Both the position numbers and the translations under genes were made by a program. Under the pieces are notes generated by a model that saw nothing but the letters and a program-made list of their open reading frames with translations, was not told the origin of the DNA and did no database searches. Positions 21,803-32,038 of a DNA stretch of 64,000 nucleotides are shown in pieces. The stretch's first letter is position 1; each line of letters begins with the position of its first letter. The stretch is from positions 1 to 64,000 of the forward strand of contig NZ_JAGHQU010000002.1 in the NCBI RefSeq assembly GCF_017744135.1, in the 5' to 3' direction. Origin of the DNA: Endozoicomonas sp. G2_2. GTDB lineage: Bacteria; Pseudomonadota; Gammaproteobacteria; Nevskiales; Salinisphaeraceae.

Positions 21803-23713
21803 ATGGCCAGCCGCTACGACGCTGCCGATATCGAAGTACTGTCCGGACTCGACCCGGTTCGCAAGCGCCCGGGCATGTTCACGGATACCGCCCGGCCGAA
21901 CCATCTCGCCCAGGAAGTCATCGACAACAGCGTGGACGAAGCGCTGTCCGGCCATGCCAGCGAGATCGAGGTGGTCCTGCATGCCGACGGTTCGCTGTCG
22001 GTCACCGACAACGGTCGCGGCATGCCGGTGGATGTGCACCCCGAGCAGGGCGTGCCCGGCATCGAGCTGATCCTCACGCGTCTGCACGCGGGCGGCAAGT
22101 TCTCCAACAAGCAGTATCAGTTCTCCGGCGGCCTGCACGGCGTGGGCGTGTCGGTGGTCAACGCGCTTTCCACCTCATTGGTCGCCCAGGTGTGGCGCGG
22201 CGGCACGCATTACGAGATGCGTTTTGCCGGCGGCGAACTGGAAAGCCCGCTGACCGAGATTGGTAGCTGTGCCAAGAACAAGACCGGCACCAAGCTGCAT
22301 TTCGATCCGGACCCGCAGTATTTCGACAGCCCGCGTTTCGCCACTGCCCGCCTGAAGCATTTGCTGCGTGCCAAGGCGGTGCTGTGCCCGAACCTGAAGG
22401 TGCACTTCGTCGACGAGGCCGGCGAGGAAGACATTACCTGGCAGTATGCCGACGGCCTCGCCGACTACATGGCCGACGCGCTCGAAGGCATTGAATGCAT
22501 CATCCGCCCGGCATTTACCGGCAGTGAGGACGGCGGCAGCCAGACCGTGGACTGGGCGCTGACCTGGCTGGCCCCCGATCAGCCGGGCATGGACGGCGTC
22601 GCCGAAAGCTATGTGAACCTGATTCCGACGGCCTCCGGCGGCACCCATGTCAATGGCCTGCGCTCCGGTTTGACCGAAGCGGTGCGCGAGTTCTGCGAAT
22701 TCCGGAATCTGCTGCCGCGGGGCGTGAAGATCGCGCCGGAAGACGTCTGGTCCGGCTGTACCTATGTGCTGTCGGTGAAGATGAACGAGCCGCAGTTCTC
22801 CGGTCAGACCAAGGAACGGCTGTCTTCGCGCGATATCAGCGGATTTGTGTCCGGTGCGGTCAAGGACGCTTTCTCGCTGTGGCTGAACCGCCATGCCGAG
22901 ACCGGCGAACTGCTGGCCGCCCAGATCATCGGCAACGCCCAGGCCCGCGCGCGTACCGCCAAGAAGGTCAAGCGCAAGCGCGTGACCGCGGGGCCCGCGC
23001 TGCCCGGCAAACTCACGGACTGCGTGACCGACGACCCGGTTCGTTCGGAGCTGTTCCTGGTCGAGGGTGACTCGGCCGGCGGCAGCGCGAAGCAGGCGCG
23101 CGATCGCAACTTCCAGGCGGTGATGCCGCTGCGCGGCAAGATTCTCAACTCCTGGGAAGTCGAGCCGGCCGACATCATGGCCTCGAACGAGATTCACGAT
23201 ATCTCGGTCGCGCTCGGGCTCGATCCGTCCAGCGACAACTTCGAGCGCCTGCGCTATCACAAGATCTGCATTCTCGCGGACGCGGATTCGGACGGTCTGC
23301 ATATCGCCACGCTGCTGTGTGCGTTGTTCGTGAAGCATTTCCGGCCGCTGGTCGAGCACGGGCACGTATTCGTGGCCATGCCGCCGCTGTTTCGAATCGA
23401 CGCCGGCAAGGAAGTCTTCTATGCGCTGGATCGCGACGAGCGCGATGCCATCATGCGTCGGCTCGAGAACGAAAAGAAAAAGCGCAAGATCAGCGTCACC
23501 CGTTTCAAGGGCCTCGGCGAGATGAGCGCGCTGCAACTGCGCGAAACCACCATGGCGCCGGACACGCGCCGGCTGGTGCAGCTGGGGATCGAACCCGGCG
23601 CCGATACCGATACGAGCGTGGACGAGCTGCTGGACATGCTGCTGGCCAAGAAGCGCGCGAGCGACCGGCGCGCCTGGCTGGAAGAACGTGGCCACGAAGC
23701 CGAGGTCCAGTAG
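21803..23713 (+). CDS. parE: DNA topoisomerase IV subunit B
   Basis: A 636-residue ParE, the ATPase subunit of topoisomerase IV, which decatenates daughter chromosomes. The GHKL ATPase shows EVIDNSVDEAL (Mg-binding Asn), VTDNGRGMPVDVHPE, and the G-rich lid GGLHGVGVSVVNAL. The TOPRIM domain has ELFLVEGDSAGGSAKQARDR and the metal motif in ILADADSDGLHI. The length matches E. coli ParE rather than GyrB, which carries an extra ~170-residue insert. A good GAGGG lies before the ATG. parC follows after 74 bases, so the two form a parEC operon. Confidence 0.97.
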   Translation: MASRYDAADIEVLSGLDPVRKRPGMFTDTARPNHLAQEVIDNSVDEALSGHASEIEVVLHADGSLSVTDNGRGMPVDVHPEQGVPGIELILTRLHAGGKFSNKQYQFSGGLHGVGVSVVNALSTSLVAQVWRGGTHYEMRFAGGELESPLTEIGSCAKNKTGTKLHFDPDPQYFDSPRFATARLKHLLRAKAVLCPNLKVHFVDEAGEEDITWQYADGLADYMADALEGIECIIRPAFTGSEDGGSQTVDWALTWLAPDQPGMDGVAESYVNLIPTASGGTHVNGLRSGLTEAVREFCEFRNLLPRGVKIAPEDVWSGCTYVLSVKMNEPQFSGQTKERLSSRDISGFVSGAVKDAFSLWLNRHAETGELLAAQIIGNAQARARTAKKVKRKRVTAGPALPGKLTDCVTDDPVRSELFLVEGDSAGGSAKQARDRNFQAVMPLRGKILNSWEVEPADIMASNEIHDISVALGLDPSSDNFERLRYHKICILADADSDGLHIATLLCALFVKHFRPLVEHGHVFVAMPPLFRIDAGKEVFYALDRDERDAIMRRLENEKKKRKISVTRFKGLGEMSALQLRETTMAPDTRRLVQLGIEPGADTDTSVDELLDMLLAKKRASDRRAWLEERGHEAEVQ

Positions 23714-23787
23714 GCCGTAGCCGCGACACCACGCAAATGGCAAGAGCCGCCCGCGTGACGATCAACTGAAGAACAAGACGACTGCCC

Positions 23788-26013
23788 ATGGCGAGCACTT
23801 TCGAACACGACAGCGAGCGCATGCCGCTCAACGCCTTCGCGGAAAAGGCGTACCTCGACTACGCGATGTACGTCATCCTCGATCGCGCGCTGCCGCATGT
23901 CGGCGACGGCCTCAAACCGGTGCAGCGGCGTATCGTCTATGCCATGTCCGAGTTGGGGCTTTCGGCAGCGTCCAAGCCGAAGAAGGCCGCGCGTACCGTG
24001 GGCGACGTGATCGGCAAGTTCCATCCACACGGCGATTCGGCGTGCTACGAGGCCATGGTGATCATGGCGCAGCCGTTCTCGTATCGTTATCCGCTGGTCG
24101 ACGGCCACGGCAACTGGGGCACCGCGGACGATCCGAAATCGTTCGCGGCGATGCGCTATACCGAATCGCGCCTGACCGCCTATGCCGCCACGCTGCTCTC
24201 GGAACTGGGGCAGGGCACGGTCGACTGGCAGCCCAACTTCGACGGCACCCTCAACGAGCCGGTGACCATGCCGGCGCGCCTGCCGAATGTACTGCTCAAC
24301 GGCGGCACCGGCATCGCGGTGGGTATGGCCACCGATATTCCGCCGCACAACCTGCGCGAAGTCGCCGATGCCACGGTGCATCTGCTCAACAATCCGAAGG
24401 CTGATCTCGAAGCACTCTGCGAATACCTGCCGGCGCCGGATTTCCCGACCGGCGCGGAGATCATCACGCCGGCCGAGGAAATCCGTGAGCTCTATGCCAA
24501 GGGCAACGGCATCGTGCGCCTGCGCGCGACCTACACCGTGGACAACGGCGAGATCGTGATCGATGCGCTGCCGTACCAGACCTCCGGCGCGCGTATTCTC
24601 GAACAGATCGCCGGCCAGATGGCGGCCAAGAAGCTGCCCATGGTCTCGGATCTGCGCGACGAGTCGGACCACGAAAACCCGACCCGCCTGATCATCGTGC
24701 CCCGATCCAATCGGGTCGATATCGACGCACTCATGGCGCATCTGTTCGCGACGACCGGGCTGGAAAAGGGCATTCGCGTCAATCTCAACGTCATCGGTCT
24801 CGACGGCGCCCCTAGGGTCAAGAACCTGCGCGAAATTCTCGAGGAATGGCTGACCTACCGACGCCAGACGGTCACCCGTCGCCTCGAACACCGGCTCGAC
24901 GCGGTGCTCGACCGGCTGCATATCCTGGAAGGCCTGCTCGTCGCCTATCTGAATATCGACGAGGTCATCCACATCATCCGCACCGAGGACGAGCCCAAGC
25001 CGGTGATGATGGAACGCTTCGGGCTGACCGGTACGCAGACGGATGCGGTACTGGATCTGCGCCTGCGTCATCTCATGAAGCTCGAGGAGTTCAAGATCCG
25101 CGGCGAGCAGGAAGAGCTGGAAGCCGAGCGCAAGACACTGGAAGCCATCCTCGGCTCGCGCAAGAAGCTCGACAAGCTGATCGGCGACGAGATCATGGCC
25201 GATGCCGAAAAGTACGGCGACGATCGACGCAGCCGGCTGGTCGAGCGTGGTCAGGCTAAAGCGCTGTCCGAAGCCGACCTGCTGCCGAGTGAGCCAATCA
25301 CGGTCGTGCTGTCGCGCCAGGGCTGGATTCGCGCGGCCAAGGGCCATGACGTGGACGCGGCCGGCCTGAATTTTCGCAGCGGCGACGACTATCTCACGCA
25401 CGCGGCCGGGCGCAGCAACCAGACGCTCGTCGTGCTCGACTCGACCGGGCGTAGCTACACGCTCGCGGCGCACAAGCTGCCGTCCGCGCGCGGTCAGGGC
25501 GAACCGCTGAGCGGCAGTCTCAACCCGGCCGACGGCGCCCGTTTTGTCGGCGTTGCCCTTGGCGACGAGGGCACCCGCTGCGTGCTGGCAAGCTCCGCCG
25601 GTAACGCGTTTGCGACCACGCTGGGCGAGATCAGCAGCCGCAATAAATCGGGCAAGGCCGCGCTTGCACCGGGCAAGGGCGCCGACGCGCTCGCCCCGGT
25701 CACGATCGCCGGCGACGATCCGGAGGTCTGTGCAATCACGAGCAGCGGCCAACTGCTGTGTTTGCCGCTTGGCGAATTGCCGGTGCTCGCGAAGGGCAAG
25801 GGCAACAAGCTGATTTCACTCAAGAAGGATGAACAGGTCATCGCGCTCGCGGCCCTGCCGGCAAGCGCCGGCCTGACGATCTACAGCGGCAAGCGACACA
25901 TGACGCTGAAGTCCGGCGATCGCGATGCCTATCGTGGCCCGCGTGCCTCGCGCGGCAAACGTCTGCCGCGCGGCTTCACCCAGGTGCAGTCGGTGTCGAT
26001 CGAGGACAAGTAG
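23788..26013 (+). CDS. parC: DNA topoisomerase IV subunit A
   Basis: A 741-residue ParC, the DNA cleavage/religation subunit. The N-terminus has [20 protein letters not shown] and the breakage-reunion domain [20 protein letters not shown]; the catalytic tyrosine is Tyr124 in [10 protein letters not shown]. The quinolone-pocket residues equivalent to E. coli Ser80 and Glu84 are Ser84 and Glu88 here, i.e. the unmutated state. The C-terminal ~240 residues form a beta-pinwheel of degenerate blades (e.g. [17 protein letters not shown]). ParC rather than GyrA is supported by length, by lack of a clear GyrA-box, and by pairing with parE. No clear intrinsic terminator follows, but a long imperfect hairpin begins 13 bases past the stop. 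Confidence 0.97.
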   Translation: MASTFEHDSERMPLNAFAEKAYLDYAMYVILDRALPHVGDGLKPVQRRIVYAMSELGLSAASKPKKAARTVGDVIGKFHPHGDSACYEAMVIMAQPFSYRYPLVDGHGNWGTADDPKSFAAMRYTESRLTAYAATLLSELGQGTVDWQPNFDGTLNEPVTMPARLPNVLLNGGTGIAVGMATDIPPHNLREVADATVHLLNNPKADLEALCEYLPAPDFPTGAEIITPAEEIRELYAKGNGIVRLRATYTVDNGEIVIDALPYQTSGARILEQIAGQMAAKKLPMVSDLRDESDHENPTRLIIVPRSNRVDIDALMAHLFATTGLEKGIRVNLNVIGLDGAPRVKNLREILEEWLTYRRQTVTRRLEHRLDAVLDRLHILEGLLVAYLNIDEVIHIIRTEDEPKPVMMERFGLTGTQTDAVLDLRLRHLMKLEEFKIRGEQEELEAERKTLEAILGSRKKLDKLIGDEIMADAEKYGDDRRSRLVERGQAKALSEADLLPSEPITVVLSRQGWIRAAKGHDVDAAGLNFRSGDDYLTHAAGRSNQTLVVLDSTGRSYTLAAHKLPSARGQGEPLSGSLNPADGARFVGVALGDEGTRCVLASSAGNAFATTLGEISSRNKSGKAALAPGKGADALAPVTIAGDDPEVCAITSSGQLLCLPLGELPVLAKGKGNKLISLKKDEQVIALAALPASAGLTIYSGKRHMTLKSGDRDAYRGPRASRGKRLPRGFTQVQSVSIEDK

Positions 26014-26025
26014 CGCTGGGTGAAA

Positions 26026-26128
26026 GACGCGTTTCGCGCAAGGCGCTAAGCCTTAAAGAAAAATCACTAACCTTGAGTTGCGTCTCGCTTCGTTTTCTTC
26101 GCGGCTTGGCGTTTTTGCGTGAGGCGTC
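26026..26128. other. Long imperfect hairpin between parC and htpX
   Basis: Successive blocks pair in order: GACGC (26026-26030) with GCGTC (26124-26128), CGCAA with TTGCG, CGCTAAGCC with GGCTTGGCG (one mismatch), and AAGAAAA with TTTTCTT, enclosing a ~30-base loop. It is followed by two small hairpins, CACTTTGAAAGTG and GATC-CGAAAA-GATC. It could be an atypical parC terminator or processing site, a small RNA, or the remnant of a MITE-like element. No reading frame explains it. Confidence 0.55.
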
Positions 26129-26195
26129 ACTTTGAAAGTGCGATCCGAAAAGATCGTTAGCCGCACGGGGCTCGGAGAAAAATCCACGCGTCCAT

Positions 26196-26224
26196 CTTGA
26201 AACCTATTCGCGACTCCGCCATCT
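26196..26224 (+). promoter_or_regulatory. Sigma-32 (heat shock) promoter of htpX
   Basis: CTTGAAA (26196-26202), a 14-base spacer and CGCCATCT (26217-26224) match the RpoH consensus CTTGAAA-N13-17-CCCCATNT with one mismatch. It lies 32 bases before the htpX start. htpX is a known heat-shock gene in E. coli, so motif and target agree. Confidence 0.8.
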
Positions 26225-26256
26225 AAACGCTTGAACCCGTCACCGAAAAATCATCG

Positions 26257-27153
26257 ATGAAACGTATCGCCCTGTTTCTGCTGACCAACATCGCCATCAT
26301 GGTGGTGCTGTCGGTCATTCTTCAGCTGTTTGGCGTCACCAGCCTTCTGGACGAGCAGGGCGTCAATCTCGACTTGCCCTCGCTGCTGATCTTTGCGGCG
26401 GTGTTCGGCATGGGCGGCTCGCTGATCTCGCTGGCGCTGTCGAAGTTCATGGCCAAGCGCATGACCGGTGCGCAGGTCATCGAGCGGCCCTCGAACGCAA
26501 TGGAGAACTGGCTGGTCTCCACGGTGACGCGTCAGGCGCGCCAGGCCGGGATCGGCATGCCCGAGGTCGCCATCTACAACTCGCCCGACATGAACGCGTT
26601 CGCCACCGGCATGAGCCGCAACAGCGCACTCGTGGCGGTGTCCACCGGCCTGTTGCAGCAAATGAGTCAGGACGAGGCCGAGGCCGTGATCGGCCACGAA
26701 GTCACCCATATCGCCAACGGCGACATGGTCACGCTGGCGCTGATCCAGGGCGTGGTGAATACCTTCGTTTTCTTCTTCGCACACGTGATCGGGCACATCG
26801 TCGATCGCATGGTGCTGCGTAACGAACGTGGGCACGGCATCGGTTATTTCATGACCGTCATCTTCGCCGAGATGGTGCTCGGCGTACTCGCCAGCCTGAT
26901 CGTGTTCTGGTTCTCGCGGCGGCGCGAATTTTCGGCCGACGCGGGCGGTGCCCATCTCGCCGGGCGCGGCAAGATGATCGCCGCGTTGCGTCGACTGCAG
27001 GGCGGCGCCATCGCCACGGAACTGCCCGACCAGATTCAGGCGCTGGGTATTTCCGGCAAGAAGGGGCTGGGTATCAAGCGCTATTTCATGACCCATCCGC
27101 CGCTCGACGAGCGGATCGCCGCGCTCGAGAACGCGCGCGCCCAGCAGGCGTGA
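26257..27153 (+). CDS. htpX: Membrane zinc metalloprotease HtpX
   Basis: A 298-residue M48 protease with two N-terminal helices (about 5-28 and 42-62), the zinc motif HEVTH (His147, Glu148, His151) in [20 protein letters not shown], two further hydrophobic segments, and the third zinc ligand Glu in [13 protein letters not shown]. HtpX cleaves misfolded or FtsH-escaped inner-membrane proteins, with its active site on the cytoplasmic face. The C-terminal [22 protein letters not shown] is diagnostic. A sigma-32-like promoter precedes it. It stands alone and converges on the FimX-like gene. Confidence 0.97.
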   Translation: MKRIALFLLTNIAIMVVLSVILQLFGVTSLLDEQGVNLDLPSLLIFAAVFGMGGSLISLALSKFMAKRMTGAQVIERPSNAMENWLVSTVTRQARQAGIGMPEVAIYNSPDMNAFATGMSRNSALVAVSTGLLQQMSQDEAEAVIGHEVTHIANGDMVTLALIQGVVNTFVFFFAHVIGHIVDRMVLRNERGHGIGYFMTVIFAEMVLGVLASLIVFWFSRRREFSADAGGAHLAGRGKMIAALRRLQGGAIATELPDQIQALGISGKKGLGIKRYFMTHPPLDERIAALENARAQQA

Positions 27154-27198
27154 ACCGAACGGTCCGGCGCCTATCCCGGGCCTTGGTGCGCGGTCGGA

Positions 27199-29316
27199 TT
27201 ACAGGTGGATGTCTTGCGACTGCGCGAGCGCTTCGGTGTCCGGTTCTTGGATGAAGTGGCCCTGGACGTAGTTCACGCCGGCCTGCCATAGACGCGCCAT
27301 GCTGTTGGCGTCCTCGATCTGTTCCGCGATCAGCGGAATCTCGCGTTCGCGCGCGCTCGAGATGATGTGCGCCAGGCGTTCGTCCTCCTCGCGGCCAAGT
27401 ATTTGACGCGCGAAGTCGGGGGCCAGCTTGATGAAGGATGCCGGCATGCGGTCGAGCACCTGAACGGCCTTCGGCGTGCTGCCGTAATGCGTGAGCGCCA
27501 CCCGAAACTCGGCCGCCTCCAGCTCGTCGGCGAGTTTGCGGGCAAGCCGGGTCTGATTGCGGACATCGTCCTCACGAAAGCTGAAGATCAGATTCCAGCG
27601 ACTGATCGGTTTCGCCTCGACCGCGGCGAGCAGCCAGGCCATGAAACGATCCGCGTCCTCGATGGTGGCTGACGACAGCTTGGCGAACAGCGCGATATGG
27701 GCATCCTTGGCCCGCTGTTGCCAGATCACGTCCAGGCAGCGCTGTACCACCCATCGGTCGATATCGGGCATGAGGCGCGCTTTTTCCGCGGCCGGCAGGA
27801 ATTCGCCGGGGCGCACGAGCGCACCGCGGTCGTCGACATAACGCAGCAGCGTGTCGAAATAGGGCTGACTGTCGCCCGCAAGGCTGGTAATGCCCTGATA
27901 GGCCAGGCTGAAGCGGTCCTGTGTCAGCGCTTCCCTGAGCCGGGTGGTCCACGCCTGATCGTCGGCGCTATCCATGGCGGGCGCTGTCTCGGACTGGCAG
28001 CGCCGCACGGCATTGCCGCCGTCGTCACGAATCTCGTAGACGGTGTCCATGAGCAGTTGCAGACGCGAGTCGTTCTGCGCGGCGCCGCCGGACAGCACGC
28101 AGTGCGCCATGCTCGCGGCCAGGCTCGCGCTGCGGCGTTCGTCGCCGAAGACTTCGTCGGACAGCGACTTGTGCAGGTTCTGCGCGAACTCCTCGATTTC
28201 GTTGGCCGAATGACGTTCGACGAGCATCACGTACTCGCCGGCACCGAAACGGAAGACGCGATCCTCGCCTCGAACCGCCTGCAGCAGGTACAGCCCGACC
28301 TCTTGAAGAAGCAGATCGCTTTCGGCGAGGCCGAGCTGGTCCTGGAGCGAAGAGATTTCGTCCACCGCCACGAACACGAGGCCGAGAATCCATTCCTTCG
28401 CGCGCGTGGTCGTCTGCGCGAGCACGCCATGCAGCGCCATGCGCCCATCCAGGGCGGGGCCGCGGGCCACGGCGCCGCTGGGCGCGTTCTCCGCAGGCTG
28501 CAGCACCAGGTTGGTGCGCTGTTCGTCGGACTTCTCGGCGACACCGGGTTTGAGCAGCGCCCGCAGGGATGTGCGGTGGTTGAGATGCGTGGTGATGTCG
28601 AACACGAGTGCCGTGTCCGAATGGGTGGTGGCGACCTGTTCGAGCGCATCCGCGAACCGGGTCCGGTCGTGCGGGGCGATCCGGTCCAGCAGGTCGATAC
28701 CGCGGGCGTCCTCGACGTCGTCCACGCCGATCAAGCGGGCAAAGGCGGGGCTCGGGTCCGCCACACGCCGGTCCACGAGCGTGGCGCGCGCGTCCTGGCT
28801 CTGGCTCAAGAGCACGTCCAGGCGGCGCTGTGTCTGATTAAGGCGCTGGGCAGCGTCGGCGATTTCGACGCGCGTGCGCCCGACTTCGAGCGCCTGGCGA
28901 AAACGCGTGCGGATATCCTGCTCGGATTCGACGCTCAGCAGGTCCCAGGCGCCGGCGGCAACGGCGGCGTCACGGTCGAGACCGGCATCGCCGGTGTTCA
29001 GCAGGATGACGGGTGCGGTGCCGGCCAGGCCCTGGACCAGCCCGAGTTCGCGCTTCGCGCGGGTGGGGTCGGCATGACAATGCAGACCGACCACGGCCAC
29101 CCCCGAAATCACGCCCTCGTCGGAGAGTTGCGTGGGGTCGTCCGAATGCACGATATCGACGGGATCGTTGCGATCGTCCAGGGCCTGGCGGATGGTTTCG
29201 AACACCGCCTGCTCGGCGGTCACCGCCAGCACGGCGAGCGTATTGGCGACCCCGGTGCCGTGCAGCGCCTGCGGCGCTGTCGTCTGCTGGTTCAATCCTG
29301 CCCCCTGTGCACTCAT
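27199..29316 (-). CDS. FimX-like protein with REC-like, PAS, degenerate GGDEF and EAL domains
   Basis: A 705-residue signalling protein. The start MSAQGAGLNQQTTA follows TTGAGGAATCT. Residues about 25-145 resemble a receiver fold without the usual phospho-acceptor context, followed by a coiled coil and a PAS-like domain (about 180-290). The GGDEF domain has GAGEY in place of GG(D/E)EF, so cyclase activity is unlikely. The EAL domain has DTL at the EAL position (YFDTLLRYVDD) and AEQIED for AEGVE, so phosphodiesterase activity is also doubtful. It ends YVQGHFIQEP. This layout is that of FimX, a c-di-GMP receptor controlling type IV pilus assembly and twitching. pilA and fimV in the same window support that role. 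The gene is 7 bases from epmB. Confidence 0.8.
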   Translation of the reverse strand: MSAQGAGLNQQTTAPQALHGTGVANTLAVLAVTAEQAVFETIRQALDDRNDPVDIVHSDDPTQLSDEGVISGVAVVGLHCHADPTRAKRELGLVQGLAGTAPVILLNTGDAGLDRDAAVAAGAWDLLSVESEQDIRTRFRQALEVGRTRVEIADAAQRLNQTQRRLDVLLSQSQDARATLVDRRVADPSPAFARLIGVDDVEDARGIDLLDRIAPHDRTRFADALEQVATTHSDTALVFDITTHLNHRTSLRALLKPGVAEKSDEQRTNLVLQPAENAPSGAVARGPALDGRMALHGVLAQTTTRAKEWILGLVFVAVDEISSLQDQLGLAESDLLLQEVGLYLLQAVRGEDRVFRFGAGEYVMLVERHSANEIEEFAQNLHKSLSDEVFGDERRSASLAASMAHCVLSGGAAQNDSRLQLLMDTVYEIRDDGGNAVRRCQSETAPAMDSADDQAWTTRLREALTQDRFSLAYQGITSLAGDSQPYFDTLLRYVDDRGALVRPGEFLPAAEKARLMPDIDRWVVQRCLDVIWQQRAKDAHIALFAKLSSATIEDADRFMAWLLAAVEAKPISRWNLIFSFREDDVRNQTRLARKLADELEAAEFRVALTHYGSTPKAVQVLDRMPASFIKLAPDFARQILGREEDERLAHIISSAREREIPLIAEQIEDANSMARLWQAGVNYVQGHFIQEPDTEALAQSQDIHL

Positions 29317-29323
29317 AGATTCC

Positions 29324-30388
29324 TCAAGCGGTCGTCGCGGCGTCGTGGCCGAGCACCTGCTTGGCCTGTTCGCCCGGGTTCTCGCGCGCCAGGCGTGGTA
29401 CGAGATACCCCGGCAGCCGGCTGGCAAGTGCCGTCATCAGCCGGCGCGCGACCGGCTCGGCGACCTCGAAATGGGCCGTGCCGGCGACGCGATCGAGCAG
29501 ATGCAGATAGTACGGCATCACCCCGATGGCGAAGAGCCGCTCGCTCAGCGCGGCCAGCGTATCCGCGTCGTCGTTGACGCCGCGCAGCAAGACCGCCTGG
29601 TTGAGTAGTGTTGCCCCCGCCTCGCTCAGCGCCGTCATGCGCGCGCCCAGATCGGCGTCGAGCTCCTGCGGGTGATTGGCATGGATCACCACCACGCATT
29701 GCTGCTTGCGCTGCGCAATCCAGTCGACAAACGCATCGTCGACGCGCTGCGGCAGCACGACGGCCGTGCGCGTGTGGATGCGCAGGCGCTGGACGTGCGC
29801 GATCGCATCCAGGCGCTCGCCGGTTACGGCCAGTCGGGCATTGCTTAGCGACAAGGGATCGCCACCGGAAAGAATGACTTCACGAATACTGGTATCGGCC
29901 GCGATGCGCTCCAGTGCAGTCTGGCCCTGTCGTGCGCCGGCGTGCTGGGCGGCGTAATCGAAATGGCGCCGGAAACAGTATCGGCAGTGCACCGCGCACG
30001 CGCCGGTGGTCACCAGCAGCGCGCGGCCGTGGTATTTGTGCAGCACGCCGTCGCCCAGCGCACTGGCGTGATCGCCCACGGCATCGATATCGAAGCCGGG
30101 TACGGTGTCGTTCTCGGCGTCGACCGGGAGCACCTGGCGCAGTAGCGGATCGTGGATATCGCCTTGCCGCATGCGCGCGACGTAGGCGCGGGGCACGCGC
30201 AACCCGAAGCCGGTCGCCGTACGCCGTGCCGGCTCGCGGTAATACTCGGGCAGGTCGAGCAGATCGAAGAGGGTGTCCACGTCGGTGACCGCCTCGCGCA
30301 TCGCCCGCTGCCAGCCGCCCTCGCTTTGCGATAGACTGGCGCGATCGACGGCGGAGGCGCGCAGGGATTCGGCGGTCGCGTGTTGCAT
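29324..30388 (-). CDS. epmB: EF-P beta-lysylation protein EpmB (lysine 2,3-aminomutase-like)
   Basis: About 354 residues of a radical-SAM, PLP-dependent aminomutase (KamA/YjeK type). It turns L-alpha-lysine into (R)-beta-lysine, the group EpmA attaches to elongation factor P. The radical-SAM cluster motif is [13 protein letters not shown], with cysteines near 131, 135 and 138. GGDPLSLSN follows, and the C-terminal [17 protein letters not shown] block helps bind PLP. ATG 30388 is chosen; an in-frame GTG at 30409 would add seven residues. The gene is divergent from efp, with epmA beyond it, so the whole modification module is together. Confidence 0.95.
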   Translation of the reverse strand: MQHATAESLRASAVDRASLSQSEGGWQRAMREAVTDVDTLFDLLDLPEYYREPARRTATGFGLRVPRAYVARMRQGDIHDPLLRQVLPVDAENDTVPGFDIDAVGDHASALGDGVLHKYHGRALLVTTGACAVHCRYCFRRHFDYAAQHAGARQGQTALERIAADTSIREVILSGGDPLSLSNARLAVTGERLDAIAHVQRLRIHTRTAVVLPQRVDDAFVDWIAQRKQQCVVVIHANHPQELDADLGARMTALSEAGATLLNQAVLLRGVNDDADTLAALSERLFAIGVMPYYLHLLDRVAGTAHFEVAEPVARRLMTALASRLPGYLVPRLARENPGEQAKQVLGHDAATTA

Positions 30389-30475
30389 GTCCGCAGTGTA
30401 GAGCGCCACCCGCGCCGCGCCAACCGCAGGCCCCGCGCATTCGCGCGTCTTTCATCCACGCAAAAACAAGCTTCT

Positions 30476-31048
30476 ATGGCGACGTTCAATACCAACCAGT
30501 TCAAGGGCGGACTCAAGATCATCCTCGACGGCGACCCGTACAACATCGTCGAGAACGAGTTCGTGAAGCCCGGCAAGGGCCAGGCCTTCAACCGCGTCAA
30601 GCTGCGCAACCTCAAGACCAATCGCGTGGTCGAGCGGACCTTCAAGTCGGGCGATAGCGTGGAAGCGGCCGACGTGTTCAATCTCGATCTTCAGTTTCTC
30701 TATCACGATGGCGAGTTCTGGCACTTCATGGAGCCGAACAGCTTCGAGCAGTATCAGGCCGGCGAAGCCGCGGTGGGTGACTCGGCGCAGTGGATCAAGG
30801 CCCAGGATATGTGCAGTGTCACGTTGTGGAACGGCACGCCGTTGCAGGTCGACGCGCCCAACTTCGTGACCCTCGCGGTCACCGAGACCGACCCGGGCGT
30901 GCGGGGCGACACCTCGGGTGGCGGCGGCAAGCCGGCTACGCTGGAAACGGGTGCGGTGGTGCGCGTACCGCTGTTCATCGAAGAAGGCGAAGTCCTGAAG
31001 GTGGACACGCGCAAGGGCGAATACGTCTCGCGCGCCAACGAAAGCTGA
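30476..31048 (+). CDS. efp: Elongation factor P
   Basis: A 190-residue EF-P that relieves ribosome stalling at polyproline stretches. The domain I loop has VKPGKGQAF with Lys34 at the tip, the residue beta-lysylated by EpmA/EpmB; the two OB domains follow. The start [15 protein letters not shown] is chosen over an upstream frame from 30380 that overlaps epmB. A Gly-rich insertion ([15 protein letters not shown]) occupies the family's variable loop. epmA begins 15 bases after the stop, so efp-epmA are probably one transcript, divergent from epmB. Confidence 0.97.
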   Translation: MATFNTNQFKGGLKIILDGDPYNIVENEFVKPGKGQAFNRVKLRNLKTNRVVERTFKSGDSVEAADVFNLDLQFLYHDGEFWHFMEPNSFEQYQAGEAAVGDSAQWIKAQDMCSVTLWNGTPLQVDAPNFVTLAVTETDPGVRGDTSGGGGKPATLETGAVVRVPLFIEEGEVLKVDTRKGEYVSRANES

Positions 31049-31063
31049 TCTCCGGCCGATCCC

Positions 31064-32014
31064 TTGGCCGATGACGACTGGCGGCCCGGGGCATCCCGGG
31101 CGACGCTCGAACGGCGGGCCGGTCTGCGCGCGGATATTCGCCACTTCATGGCGGCCGCCGGCGTGCTCGAGGTCGACACGCCGCTGATCAGCACGGCCGC
31201 GCCCGCGGAGCGCGGTTTGCAGTGCATGGCCGTCGAGCGCGGCGGCCACTTGGTGCCTTCGCCCGAGCACGGGCTCAAGCGCCTGCTCGCAGCCGGCGCC
31301 GGGCCGATCTATCAGATGGGGCCGGTGTTTCGCGCCGGTGAAGCGGGGCGCTGGCACAACCCCGAATTCTGCATGCTCGAGTGGTACCGTCCGCGTGCCG
31401 CGATCGACGACATCATCGAAGAGACCGAGGCGCTGCTTGGTGCAGTGACCGGTCTGGAATGTGCGCCGCGCACCTCTTACCGCGCTGTTTTCCTGTCGGT
31501 CACCGGCCTCGACCCGATCGAATGCGCGACCGACGCGCTGGCAGCCTGGGCACGGCAACGCGATCTCGCGCCGGCGAACATGGCCGATGAGCACGACCGC
31601 GCCTTCTGGCTGGATCTGATCATGAGCCTGGCGGTACAGCCGACGCTGGGCGAGTCCGCGCCGATTTGCGTGACCGATTTCCCCGCCGAGGACGCGGTGC
31701 TGGTCGAGACGCACCCCGACGACGACCGCGTGGCGCGGCGTTTCGAATGTTTCTGGCAGGGCGTCGAGCTGGCCAACGGGGCCCAGGAACTCACCGCCGC
31801 TGCCACGGCGCGTGAGCGCATGGCGCGCGAACAGAGGTTGCGTCGCGAGGCGGGCCGCGCCGTGCCGCCGCTCGACGAGAAGCTGCTGGCGGCGATGACG
31901 GCGGGGCTGCCGCCGTGCGCCGGCGTCGCGCTCGGCGTCGATCGGCTGCTGGCTCTGGTTTGCGGCTTCGACTCGCTAGCGCCTGTACTGGCGTTCGACT
32001 GGGCGCGACGCTGA
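31064..32014 (+). CDS. epmA: EF-P--(R)-beta-lysine ligase EpmA (GenX/PoxA)
   Basis: A 316-residue class II lysyl-tRNA-synthetase paralogue lacking the tRNA anticodon-binding domain, the normal form of EpmA. It adenylates (R)-beta-lysine and transfers it to Lys34 of EF-P. Motifs visible are DTPLISTAAPAERGL, motif 2 GPIYQMGPVFRAGEAGRWHN, LEWYRP, the substrate site ANGAQEL, and motif 3 GVALGVDRLLAL. The frame begins with TTG at 31064 (reading MADDDWRPG); the nearby ATG at 31071 is out of frame. It is tightly spaced behind efp and converges on psd with 24 bases between. Confidence 0.94.
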   Translation: MADDDWRPGASRATLERRAGLRADIRHFMAAAGVLEVDTPLISTAAPAERGLQCMAVERGGHLVPSPEHGLKRLLAAGAGPIYQMGPVFRAGEAGRWHNPEFCMLEWYRPRAAIDDIIEETEALLGAVTGLECAPRTSYRAVFLSVTGLDPIECATDALAAWARQRDLAPANMADEHDRAFWLDLIMSLAVQPTLGESAPICVTDFPAEDAVLVETHPDDDRVARRFECFWQGVELANGAQELTAAATARERMAREQRLRREAGRAVPPLDEKLLAAMTAGLPPCAGVALGVDRLLALVCGFDSLAPVLAFDWARR

Positions 32015-32038
32015 CCACGACGCGCCCCTGTCACCTTG

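Noticed and set aside
23419-25752. A 777-codon minus-strand frame opposite parC
   Set aside because: Low-complexity antisense composition (Arg/His/Gln/Gly) with no motifs; parC on the other strand is unmistakable.
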